From Prostheceraeus crozeri (lineage: Eukaryota > Platyhelminthes > Polycladida > Euryleptidae): a stretch of 64,000 nt of DNA. This document shows positions 9,204 to 18,850 of this stretch, in pieces (position 1 is the stretch's first letter; each line of letters opens with the position of its first letter). The translations under genes were made by a program, and so were the position numbers. The notes under the pieces are model-generated. The model searched no databases, was not told where the DNA came from, and was given only the letters and a program-made list of their open reading frames with translations. The stretch covers positions 558,001-622,000 of the forward strand of contig CAJQUW010007404.1 of the NCBI GenBank assembly GCA_907163375.1, in the 5' to 3' direction.

Positions 9204-9833
9204 ATGTGGAAATTATCAGCATGGCCCCATGTATCATGGAAGAGTCAGTGTCTTACATTTCATGATACGAAACGTCAACTTCAGATAACTCTAGAACGCT
9301 CTCATCTACGAAGGTTACATCGCGCTATCCTACCCAACTCTTGTCGTGTCATTAATGTAGGAGACGGCATTGTATTTATTCGCATTCAAGAGATGATTCT
9401 ACATAATGATCACTGCTACATTGTGATTCCAAAACCCTCATGGGAAAAGTATAAAAGGGAAGTTCACTCCACCCTCATCTCATTTGTGAGTCATGCTCCC
9501 CATCCGCATCATCAACGCCATGCGCGAAATGAATCTCAGAAGAGACATCAATTTAGAACAGTTGCATACCCATCTTCCCGATTCAGTCTATCATCGCGGT
9601 CGTCCGCAAATGTTGGTCATTCGCATGAGCAGCGGTCGAAATCTTCAACTCTTTCGCTGCGGCAAAATCCAAGTCCTAGGAAACCTTTCTCATTTCGTGA
9701 TGCAGTCCATGTGTTACGAAGTCGTCAAGAAAATGCGAACACTCATGCCTCATCTCCGCCTGAGTCCCCTGACATTGAAGAATATAGTAGTGTCTGTTCA
9801 ATTGAAGTTGTTAGTGAATCTAGCCAACATTAA
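9204..9833 (+). CDS. Unknown protein overlapping the TBP-like gene
   Basis: 209 residues from the first ATG after an acceptor-like CTCTCCTTCTTTCTCAG ending at 9,174. The first ~90 residues look like a compact domain (CLTFHDTKRQLQITLERSHL, GDGIVFIRIQEMILHNDHCY). The remainder is low-complexity Ser/Arg/His-rich and overlaps the TBP-like gene in another frame, so that half may be an artefact of the overlap. Members of family B share a similar strand-rich flavour, but I could not align them with confidence. The first half may be a separate exon that splices elsewhere. No function is proposed. Confidence 0.4.
   Translation: MWKLSAWPHVSWKSQCLTFHDTKRQLQITLERSHLRRLHRAILPNSCRVINVGDGIVFIRIQEMILHNDHCYIVIPKPSWEKYKREVHSTLISFVSHAPHPHHQRHARNESQKRHQFRTVAYPSSRFSLSSRSSANVGHSHEQRSKSSTLSLRQNPSPRKPFSFRDAVHVLRSRQENANTHASSPPESPDIEEYSSVCSIEVVSESSQH
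9450..9457 (+). promoter_or_regulatory. TATA box before the TBP-like gene
   Basis: TATAAAAG lies 43 bases upstream of the ATG at 9,493, an ordinary spacing for a Pol II promoter with a short leader. Confidence 0.6.
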
Positions 9834-9990
9834 AACCAGTAATCATTGTATGTTTTATGAAACTGAACTCTTTCCTGCTGCTCTGATTCGGAAGTGGCAT
9901 CCTGTACATATTGCAGTGTTTCACAACGGACATTGTATCATGACTGGTTTACGTGATATCAGTAAAGTAGCTGACATTGTTAAATCTTAA
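9493..9990 (+). CDS. TATA-binding-protein-like protein
   Basis: 165 residues forming two imperfect repeats, about 4-85 and 95-165, as in the saddle-shaped core of TBP (about 180 residues). Repeat 1: IRIINAMREMNL aligns with the IQNIVSTVNL strand, and LQLFRCGKIQVLGN with ALIFSSGKMVCTGA. Repeat 2: LKNIVVSVQL aligns with IQNMVGSCDV, FYETELFPAALIRK with SYEPELFPGLIYR, and IAVFHNGHCIMTGL with LLIFVSGKVVLTGA. Phenylalanines at about 54, 127 and 143 fall where TBP inserts its kinking residues into the TATA minor groove. TBP binds TATA DNA and nucleates TFIIA/TFIIB and RNA polymerase. The start is supported by a TATA box 43 bases upstream. The gene looks whole. It sits between family B genes and the repeat spacer inside the virus-like element. 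Some large DNA viruses encode TBP homologues; I know of none described in Polinton-type elements. Confidence 0.8.
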   Translation: MLPIRIINAMREMNLRRDINLEQLHTHLPDSVYHRGRPQMLVIRMSSGRNLQLFRCGKIQVLGNLSHFVMQSMCYEVVKKMRTLMPHLRLSPLTLKNIVVSVQLKLLVNLANIKTSNHCMFYETELFPAALIRKWHPVHIAVFHNGHCIMTGLRDISKVADIVKS

Positions 9991-10077
9991 ATGCGTTATC
10001 TGTATGAGTCACAGTTAATAGAATCGTGTTAATCACATAATGTGTTTTGATTGAGTCATCACAATGAACTATCGCCC

Positions 10078-10340
10078 ACACTCTTGTCGGTGAAAAAGTC
10101 ATCAACAAGGTTCTTCGCTTTATGATGAGTCAGCGCTATTTATAGACATGAAATGATGTCCACACACGTGTTGGTGAAAAGGTCACGCTGTCTGAGGTGA
10201 GGCGCCATCGCTTTGTCTGATAAATAACGCCCACACACATGTCGGTGAAAAGGTTGAACAAGACTGATTAGATTCGTATGACTGGCGCCTTACTCCTTCA
10301 TGAGTCAGAGCTATTTATAGACATCAGTCAGCAAAGTGGT
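10078..10340. repeat. Short interspersed motifs in the spacer
   Basis: Three copies of a CCCACACxCxTGTxGGTGAA motif (about 10,074, 10,160 and 10,219), two copies of GAGTCAGxGCTATTTATAGA (about 10,126 and 10,302), and a looser GGCGCC-type motif. The arrangement resembles a viral regulatory or origin-like repeat region; function is inferred only from position between convergent genes. Confidence 0.6.
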
Positions 10341-10429
10341 TGATGTTTCCTAAGCCGAAGAAATTGCCATGATGTCACATTCGCTGGTGAGGATGTTAAC
10401 TTACAAACTCTAACATGGTCTTGACTTTA

Positions 10430-11010
10430 TTTTATACTTAACCTATCTTGCAAATAGTGAACTACTTATGACTTCATTTTATATTTCACCTATCTTACAA
10501 ACTGTACAAACAGTGAAATGATTTTAACATTAATTCAAACTTTACAATCATCAACTGTATTTCTAACTTTACAAACAGTGAAGTGATTCTAGCTTCATTT
10601 CACCTATCTTACAAACAGCGACATGGGTATAACTTTATTTCTAACTTTACAAACGTCAACTTTATTTTTCTAACTTTACAAACGTCAACTTTATTTCTAA
10701 CTTTACAAACAGTGAAGTGATTCTGACTTCATTTACATTTCACCTATCTTACAAACAGTTAAGTGATTCTGACTTCATTTACATTTCACCTATCTTACAA
10801 ACAGCGACATGGTTATAACTTTATTTCTAACTTTACAATCATCAACTTCATTTCTAGCTTTACAAACGTCAACTTTATTTCTAACTTAACAAACAGTGAA
10901 GTGATTCTAACTTCATTTATATTTCACCTATCTTACAAACAGCGACATGGGTATAACTTAATTTCTGACTTTACAATCATCAACTTTATTCTAACCCTAC
11001 ACATCTTACA
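10430..11010. repeat. Degenerate AT-rich tandem repeats
   Basis: Variants of TTTCTAACTTTACAAACAG, TTTCACCTATCTTACAAACA and GCGACATGGxTATAACTT alternate through the segment. The open frame across it merely reads the repeat. Confidence 0.85.
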
Positions 11011-11149
11011 AAATGATTAAAACTTTTACTTCTATCTATTGAGTGAGAATCCCATCTTTATGTCAAAAGGAAAACAACACAGTCTGTACATGATATGTTA
11101 TTCATCATCACAACCGATTTTCATCACAGCCACATACAGTTAATACTGA

Positions 11150-11280
11150 TGGTAGCAGAAAACAAAGTTTTTATATCTCACATCACCGGAGAAAACAAAG
11201 TCACTGATATGCAGGGAGAAAACAAAGTCACTGATGTGTCGGAAACTGTACAGGGAGAAAACAACGTCAGGAAAACCAGT
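11150..11280. repeat. GGAGAAAACAAAGTCACTGA repeats
   Basis: Four to five copies of a (A/G)GAGAAAACAAAGTCACTGA-type unit with spacing of about 25-45 bases. An open frame at 11,095-11,283 reads them as GENKVTD repeats; I do not consider it proven coding. Confidence 0.65.
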
Positions 11281-11414
11281 TGATATGTAAGTCATGATAT
11301 GAAGTGGTCAGGAGTTGGACGCATGTTACAAGGCACTCACTCACAACGCCCCATAGAAAACGCCATGGAGTAAAAAGCAAAACATCAACCACAACAGAGA
11401 GGAAGCATTGATCA

Positions 11415-14400
11415 TCAGACATCGCCGGACGGAGGAGGAGAAAGTTTCTGTCTCTTGGGTGGAGGTAGATGAGTGTCTGGATGGCCGTACGGTAATGAGT
11501 GATTAGGACTCATCCAGCATCGCTTGTCTTCCCAAGCTGAGAGACCTCGTTTCCTAAACGTCGTTGTTCTGACTTGATGCGACTGAGATTTTAAAATGGT
11601 CATTTCTACTTTTTTAATTTTAAGTGAATCTAAGGTATCTTGATAGTCCCTATGTGTCATTTTTCTAACGATTGACTTCGAGATGCCTTTCGCCCGTTTT
11701 ATAGAAAGCTCTGAGGATTTTAACTTCATGGAGTACATCTTGGGGCGAAGCAAGATCATCTTCTCTATCTGTTTGCCGGCACACTCATCCTTGAAGCAGC
11801 CAAGCTTCGCTTTATTTGAGGCAGAGTAAAGCGGATGGTCAGTGGGATAGTTGGAACTATCAAACTTGGGTGCTAAATATTTTAAATGTCGTCCTGCTTG
11901 ACTTGGCTCGTGGTTGTCAAAGCTAGAAAGAAGCTGTCTGTATCACCTCCTACTAATTCCACACGTAGAGAAATGGACATGTCTTAAAAGTGTGGTAAAA
12001 TAACTTATACATTTCTAACTTGGAGTGATCCAAGACAGCTTGACCGACATAAATGGGCTTACAAAGTTCTACTTTAGATTTTAACATTTTAAAACCAGTG
12101 ATGTCTTCGGATGACATCATGGTGGCAAAACAACGGCGAGGGAATAACTTGATACTCGTATTTTTCCGGATCAGTTACGATGCGATTCCATGCGCTTTCT
12201 TACATCATCATGGTTTTACAAAGAGGCATTGATTCTTAACTTAAAGAGTCCTTTTCGAAAGGATCTTGGGATTCAGCCCGTCCGTTTTTTTAAATTTTAA
12301 TTCTATATTTTTTTTTAGGAAAGGGTGCTAAACACTGGATTTGGACTTTATCAAGTTGCATCCCCAGACCTAGATAGAAATTGAGGATGGAATAGTGCAC
12401 GATGCAATGCTGCTTGTTCAATTGGGTGAGCAACAACTTCCTAGTGGCTTTATACTTTAATTCATTTTCCGCCTCATACTGCTTATTGTGTTCTTCCATA
12501 AAGGGAGAGAACATATCTGGACTGACTATGCCAGATTCGGGTGCGAGAGGAAAATCAACGGTCCTATTCTTAATGCAGTTAGGATAGATGAGGTCGACTT
12601 CAAATAAATAACCTATGTCGGCCTCATCTCCCTGTGCCATGATGTGTGCTGGATTGGAGAAGTGTTCAATGTCATGGGGCTCTACCCATTGGAAGTCAGA
12701 CTGTGGGAAAGGCTTGGAGAGTGCACTCCCATACAAATTATTTTGGTCTATGTGCATTAAATGCGTGGTCGATCCTATGTCTTGGGTGCTGTTGACAACA
12801 TGTTTGTTAACAAATGTCAAGCCAACCCTAATACCACGTTCAAATAACGTGTACATTTCTGCATCTTGCAGTAAATGAATGCTCTGTTTCGTCATCTTGA
12901 AGGCTGACTGATAGGAAAGACCCGGCAGACTAACAAAATGGACGGGGTCTAAGGCGTCCTGTTCTAATGTGACTTTCGTAAAAGTCTCAAACACGTCAGC
13001 CAACAGACAGACGTCTAATTTTAAGTAGGCAAGCATGTAGTCACCAAACGTGCGGCACTTAAATTCTAACCATGCTTGCTCTGCAAGCCTATAATCATCC
13101 AGCGAACAGTCCTCACCCGTCAAATCATTTTTAAATTTATCGATGGACGGAAGGGATGTTTCTTTCAATGTGTCCATTGAACTAAAATAACTATAAGGAA
13201 ACACCCCTTTCCGTCGTATCAGACTGTCACTTATGTTGGGATAGTTTTTCTTTAAATGTTGAGTGAAAGGAAGTGTTTCTAAATTATTAGCCAACGCGGC
13301 TAAGGAAGAAGACATAAACTGGAAACTGTCTAGAAACTTTATGTCATAGAAGACAGGCTTCCCCTCCTTCGTCTTATCGACTTGGACTTTAGCAGTGATG
13401 CACATAAATTTTTCCTTACTTTGTGCAATCACTTTAGATGACCAGGATTTCATTTTACCGAATCCATGGCGAATGATGATGTGTGCATCATAACATTTAA
13501 AGTTATGGAAGATGACGGGGAGCGTTCGCCGTTTGAGCCTAAGTTTCATATTGCATTTACTGCATTAGGCAGACCTAAATTTACCACTGAGATGGCAATG
13601 GTCCCTCACTTTCTTATGTTGTTGATCATCAAAGGATGAACAGCAGCGGGGATATTCCGTGGTCCTATCAAATTTGATTTTATCGGCTTCTGTGAAGCAC
13701 ATGGGTTTCCTAGTTAGCTCCGTTTCATAGCGTTGATGAAAACGGGCTTTCCTATCTAAAAAGTTGAGGAAGTTTTCAACACACTCCTCGCCTTGCCACA
13801 CATGCATTTTATTTTGGTTCCTATAATATGGATGCCAAACTTCATAGCAGGCAATGGCTGCTGGCTCATGACTTGGGTCTTCTTGTTCAATATAACATTC
13901 AATGTCCGCATAGATGGTACATATGGGACTGAGATCATTGCCGTTTTCTTCATACCTATAAAATTTATCTTTGGGCATGACTTCCATTTGAAGATTTCCC
14001 CGAGAGCACCACTCGTAATGCTGTTCAAAATATGGTTTTGATGTGAAACGCCGTGTGCAGCGATCACAGTAGTAGAAATTATCCCTATAGGTTGCTTGAT
14101 GATGGTATTACTTTGAAATTTTAGGAATGCCACAATAATGCCATTCTGGGTGGTTGCCGCTATAGACTAGGAGGAGATTGACAACCCGGTCGAAGTTACT
14201 TTGGCGGTTGTTATACCTAACGCCCTTCAGACCTTTTTCCCAGAGATGGATGACAATCTTAATATTATTCAATTTTTCAAATTGTGCGATGCCTTTAAAG
14301 TCTAATGTGTTGACATCTAACCCGTCAAACCTAAGCTCATCCTCCCATTCACGATACTTGGTGATTCGTTCACGATCCCTATCTATATCATTATAGTGAA

Positions 14401-16248
14401 GAATGGAGAGGACGGCATACTTGAAACACTGGGACTGACATTCTACATTGATGACAGCCTTTTTTTGTCAGCCAGTGCTTTGGGGAGGGTGAAACAACCG
14501 CTCCCTTGTAAATTTTCTAAAAGATTAATTTTGATGTCTACCTTCTCTATCCCATCAAAGACCAGACCGCTGTCTCTTTAATTAAATTTATTTAAGTTGC
14601 TGACGAGATAGGTCGCATGTCTCTCTACCCACTCGTTTACATCACTTATGAGATCAGCAGCACAGGAGGCTATCCTAATGGTCACAGTAGACTCTACTTC
14701 TCCCGTGCTACTGTCTACCTTATTGAAACGAGGAGTGAGATAGAACATGCCCTTAAGTAAAAATCTATCTAATCTTGCCAACATTTGATGAATTAAGCCT
14801 ATATGATTCATCAAGAAAGGATGAATGTCATGCACAGCTTCAGAGCTTTGTAACTGATAATCGCGAACGAGCCTCTCAAGGGAAAACTTGCTCAGCCTTA
14901 GAGTGACGTTGTTGTCAGTGTAAAGCTCAGTTGGATGAGTGTGACAGAGTGTGCGTGAAGAAAGAACAAACTCTGTAGGAAAGGTCTTCTGACACGAAGA
15001 ACAGGAAAAGCCGACGTGCGATGAAGGATGCTTCCTACCTGTTGTTGTCGGTGGTTGCCTCACACTGCCACAGGAACCGCCTTCGATGTGGACTCGCAAG
15101 TTGGTGTTGTTGTAGAACGTGCGTCCACAACCTTCACACTTGGACCTTTGAGGGATCGGTCGCCGCTTTCCTCCCCTGCAGGCACGGCCAGCGGTGTGAC
15201 GCCTCAAACTGTACGCTGAGGCGAAGACCCTGTCACACCGCTGGCATTGAAAGTCCTCCTTCTTTTCGACTTCCATCTCCCTCTCCTCTCCGACGATCTC
15301 CAACTCCATTTCCTGCTCCTCCAACAATCTCTCCACCGACTTGACGGAGAGGAGAGGGAGGTCGGCCACTGCAGGTGGTGGTGGCGATGCAGGGATGATG
15401 ATGGGACGGGAGGGAACGTCACCGTCCAGGAGGTAGGCCGCCAAATCTGTTGAGAAAAAGAGAAAAGAGATTAGTAACATGATCAACATTTCAAGTTTGA
15501 AGTCTTGGCCCCCCATTTCCCAATCACGACTACTTACCATCTAAAGACTGTAACTCCGGCAGCAAGGATGGACGCGGAGGAGGCAGGAGTGGGACACGAG
15601 CCGAGAGTGGAAGGGTCCTGGGCTTCGGTGTCGGAGGGATGTGATGTCGAGGAGCCGGGACTGGCGCAGGGACGGACACAGGGAGCGGAGCTGGTGGCGG
15701 TGGAGGTGGGGCGATAACGATGCCCGAGAAAGGGGTCGATCCTTGGGCGGAGGTAGATGAGCAGGAAGGTAGGGCCGGAAATTCCTCGCGGTATTTCCGC
15801 CTCGCGGCTTCTTTCCACTTCTTCTTCTTCGCCATATCTGTAGAGAGAAAAGAGAGATTAGATTAGAGGTTGCGGAGATAATAATGATAGAGAGTAAGCT
15901 ATACGGATACAGAAGTGCTAAAACATGACATTCCAACTGTCATAGGTGAGGATACTTACACTTGCCAAGCCGCTCATAGGCTTGCCCGATTGCTCCTTGG
16001 GGGACGGGTTCCCCATTACGAATACATCCATGCACTGAAAAAGAATGACGGCAAAGATGAGCAGAGGTAAATTTGGATTCGGTTTAAACATAAACAAAAT
16101 AAGGGAAGGGCTCTTGATTTTAATGAGGATGTCTACCCTAATGATGTTAGTAATAGAGTCAACCTTGATACAAATACTTACATTGCTCGATGGTGGCTTT
16201 CTCCATCTCAGCAGCAATTCGATAATTTTCAATTTTTGTAAACTCCAT
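11415..16248 (-). pseudogene. Protein-primed family B DNA polymerase of Polinton type, fossil
   Basis: The replicase of the virus-like element, read from right to left. Parts: a leader of small exons and a proline-rich segment (about 16.25-15.5 kb); three CxxC-type zinc fingers (about 15.25-14.94 kb; CQRC, CEGC, CSSC); the N-terminal domain also found stand-alone (about 14.9-14.5 kb); a CDRC zinc finger (about 14.06 kb); the exonuclease motif YADIE (about 13,900); the DHCHLSGKFR zinc/HNH-like motif (about 13,590); FHNFKCYDAH (about 13.5 kb) and YLKLDVCLLADVFE (about 13.0 kb); polymerase motif A DQNNLYG (about 12.75 kb); the catalytic DTDS motif (about 11,934-11,946); and the typical end DKRCWMSPNHSLPYGH (about 11.5 kb). 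This order is that of Polinton/Maverick-type pPolB, which copies linear genomes from a protein primer. The gene is broken, with about three to six breaks. Confidence 0.9.
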
Positions 16249-16371
16249 GACAGATAGTCGATTGCAGATTACGTCAGTAGATTTCAATCACTGAAAAGGA
16301 AAGATGAAAATCGTTTCATTTGCCTAGTCAACGATTGGGAACAATCATTGAAGTGACATCTAATGACTTAC
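15447..16371 (-). other. Cluster of small GT-AG introns in the polymerase leader
   Basis: Reading the minus strand there are four good donor/acceptor pairs, with donors GTAAGT at about 16,371, 16,180, 15,957 and 15,538. The acceptors follow pyrimidine tracts at about 16,293, 16,033, 15,837 and 15,447 (for example TTTTCTCTTTTTCTCAACAG). Intron sizes would be about 80-150 bases. The first likely start codon is at 16,246-16,248. Introns are known in Polinton genes. The consistent set supports Pol II transcription of the ancestral gene. Confidence 0.65.
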
Positions 16372-16439
16372 ATCTCACTCTACTCCATATCATAAAGACT
16401 AACCTTTGTCGAATGGCTAAAGTACTCTGACCTGGCGAG

Positions 16440-16650
16440 AGAAAGCATCACGTTGAGTATGAAGTCGAACGCCCAACATGAGCAACGGCTCAGAGGTTTC
16501 GGTCTAACAAACGACGAACAACCCGTGCAACGCAATCCCTCTACGGCAGTACCCGCCGTCCCGAAGGAACGCTCGAGCAAAGGAGGTATTACAGCGATGA
16601 TATGTTTTATGAGCAGAAGATGTGATAGCAAGAGACTACATGAAAACAAC
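16440..16650. repeat. ~200-bp repeat, copy 1 of 3
   Basis: Shares CGCCCAACATGAG, GGTTTCGGTCTAA, CCGCCGTCCCGAAGGAAC and a TATTACAGC-type block with 18,975-19,215, and more weakly with 18,640-18,850. It overlaps the 5' leader region of the polymerase gene. Confidence 0.7.
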
Positions 16651-16719
16651 CTGATAGCAGGAGCTCACCGACACACACCTTGTGAAAGATAAATGTGAAG
16701 AGCAGAGCTGGTGCACTGC

Positions 16720-16727
16720 CTTTTATA
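16720..16727 (-). promoter_or_regulatory. TATA box for the polymerase transcript
   Basis: CTTATAAAAGG on the minus strand, about 350 bases before the first donor-like site and 470 before the proposed start codon. Confidence 0.6.
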
Positions 16728-16983
16728 AGATTTTCCTAAGCGGTGAATGGATCAGACCTCTCGTCCAATCACAGACGAGCTAGAGTTCCTGATGTGCGCA
16801 CGTACATTTGTAACACGTTATTGAAATCGTGTTAGGCAAAAATGTTGTTTAGCAATAGACTCAACCATATCACCTGAAGTCAATACATTGAAACATGATG
16901 ATTGCTCGATTCGTTTTCAACAAGAGAGCTTCGGAGGCTTAATACAAGATTAAATCCTTGAGTTTCAAAGGGAGGAGACAGAA

Positions 16984-17319
16984 TTGGAAGCATGTTTAGA
17001 CTACACACGAAAAATATTTACGGAGTTGATATCTTATTTCAAAGACAGTCTCATCAAGGCTCATTTAATTGCACATGTCAATTACATTCATTTTCCACAA
17101 GGTGAAGTAGCGGAAAGTGTTGATTTTCAATTTCGTTCCTACGGACAAGAATATGTTACTGATGCTTCTGAGTTTTATACACGACATCTGCGGAAGATTA
17201 CCTCTCGGATGGACAACTTTCATGGTTACGGCGATCATTTGCTTCTGAATAAAATAAAGCATATTGTCATTGCTATTAGTAAAGTGGGTTTCAATGATGT
17301 TAAATCAAAGACCAAATAA
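16984..17319 (+). CDS. Stand-alone copy 3 of the polymerase N-terminal domain
   Basis: About 111 residues. FQFRSYGQEYVTDASEFY, MRKI-like RHLRKITSRMDNFHGYGD and LLLNKIKHIVIAIS align closely with copy 1 (FHFASYSAGTIHDPKDFY, MAKIASRLDSFHEHGS, LLLCRIKHIHIQLN). No ATG precedes the domain in frame, as in copy 1, suggesting an unseen first exon. The gene is divergent from the polymerase promoter at 16.72 kb. An AATAAA at about 17,313 overlaps its end. It is the only gene right of the polymerase. Function unknown; an accessory or decoy subunit of the replicase is a guess. Confidence 0.65.
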   Translation: MEACLDYTRKIFTELISYFKDSLIKAHLIAHVNYIHFPQGEVAESVDFQFRSYGQEYVTDASEFYTRHLRKITSRMDNFHGYGDHLLLNKIKHIVIAISKVGFNDVKSKTK

Positions 17320-17604
17320 AGTATTTTTTCATGACACTTGTGTTGTGTTAAATTTTCTAGCACTGTGGCGAACACTGTTTTCATATAACATTCTAAACTC
17401 TCATTGCAGTACAAGACTGCTCTTAGTAAACCTGATGAAGCTAATCTAACAGTCATGGAGTTTGAATTTTCTAATAGGGAACAGTTGACAACTGTCTCCA
17501 ATAAAACTTTCTAACACTGTGAAAGTAAGTTACAAGACAATCTACACTGTGCAGTAAAACCTTCTAAAACTTTCTAGTGTTGTGGTGAGTTCGGTCAGTC
17601 ATAC

Positions 17605-18440
17605 AACGTCAATGATCAAACTTTATTTTCTCAAACGGGTGTCGCGGTAATATTATTTGACTACACTAACACTTGCATTTCATGACATGTGTGTTTCATA
17701 AAACATCATGATCAAACTTTTCTAACTATACATCAACCTGTGGTGCAGTAAAACTTTAACAAAACATGATACACTTTCTGACTAGACTTACGAATAAACG
17801 TCATAATCAAACTTTCTAACTATACATCAACCTGTGTAGCAGTAAAACTTTTACAAAACATGTCACGAATACAACGTCAATGATCAAACTTTATTTTCAC
17901 AAACGTGCGTTGCTGTAAGACTAGTTGACTACACTAACGCTTACATTTTATGACATGTGTGTTTCATAAAACATCATGATCAAACTTTTCTAACTATACA
18001 TCAACCTGTGGTGCAGTAAAACTTTAACAAAACATGATACACTTTCTGACTAGACTTACGAATAAACGTCATGATCAAACTTTCCAACTATACATCAACC
18101 TGTGTTGCAATAAAAACTTTGTACAACATGATAAAGTTTCTGACTAGACTTACGAATAAACGTCAATGATCAAACTTTATTTTCACAAACGTGCGTCGCG
18201 GTAAATTATTTGACTACACTAACGCTTGCATTTTATGACATGTGTGTTTCATAAAACATCATGATCAAACTTGACTAACTATACATCAACCTGTGTTACA
18301 GTAAAAATATTTGACTATACTAAACTTTGCTTTTGTAAACCATGATACACTTTCTGACTAGACTTGCGAATAAACCTTCAATGATCAAACTTTCTAACTA
18401 TACATCAACCTGTGTGGCAGTAAAACTTTTGTACGACACT
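17605..18440. repeat. Tandem repeat with ~270-290-bp units
   Basis: CGTCAATGATCAAACTTTAT recurs at about 17,607, 17,875 and 18,161. Within each unit ATGATCAAACTTTTCTAACT, ATACATCAACCTGTG and ACTTTCTGACTAGACTTACG recur in order. No coding signal. Confidence 0.9.
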
Positions 18441-18639
18441 GACAAGAGCTTGTTCACTAGCAAAGAGAGAAGTCTGTGATGTGTTGCGTGTGGCGCATGA
18501 ATGTCCCCCCTTCATTCCTTCATCATTTCGTCTCCGTGATAGAGACAAGCAGAACGCATGGTTCATTCTCACATGCTTGGGCAACTGTCGGGAGACAAGT
18601 TCAATGGAGATTTTATGAGGTAACCTGTGGCAGATAGCT

Positions 18640-18850
18640 AAATGTCGCCCTGGCGGTCAGAGTACAACGTTGAGACAAAAGGCAACCACTTGCAAACATG
18701 ACGCAGAGAGGTTTCATAAGGATTACCATTGCCCACGTCCCGTGCAGTACTCATCGCTACGGACTTCACCGCTGTCTCGAAAGAACGCCCACACAGGAAG
18801 TATCACACCGAAAATCTCCGTGACTTGCACCGTCCATGACTTGATCGCCA
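18640..18850. repeat. ~200-bp repeat, copy 2 of 3
   Basis: The most divergent copy; it keeps the CAACGTTGAGAC start, the CGAAAGAACGCCC middle and the AAAATCTCCGTGACTTGC end in the same order as 18,975-19,215. Confidence 0.55.

Noticed and set aside
10763-11283. Two open frames in the spacer
   Set aside because: They only translate tandem repeats; no start context or domain.
15021-15717. Plus-strand open frames opposite the zinc-finger and proline-rich part
   Set aside because: They are antisense shadows of the minus-strand polymerase leader, where zinc-finger patterns are readable.
16440-16650. A spliceosomal snRNA or other known structural RNA
   Set aside because: No U1, U2, U4-U6 or 5S signature was recognised in the repeated block.
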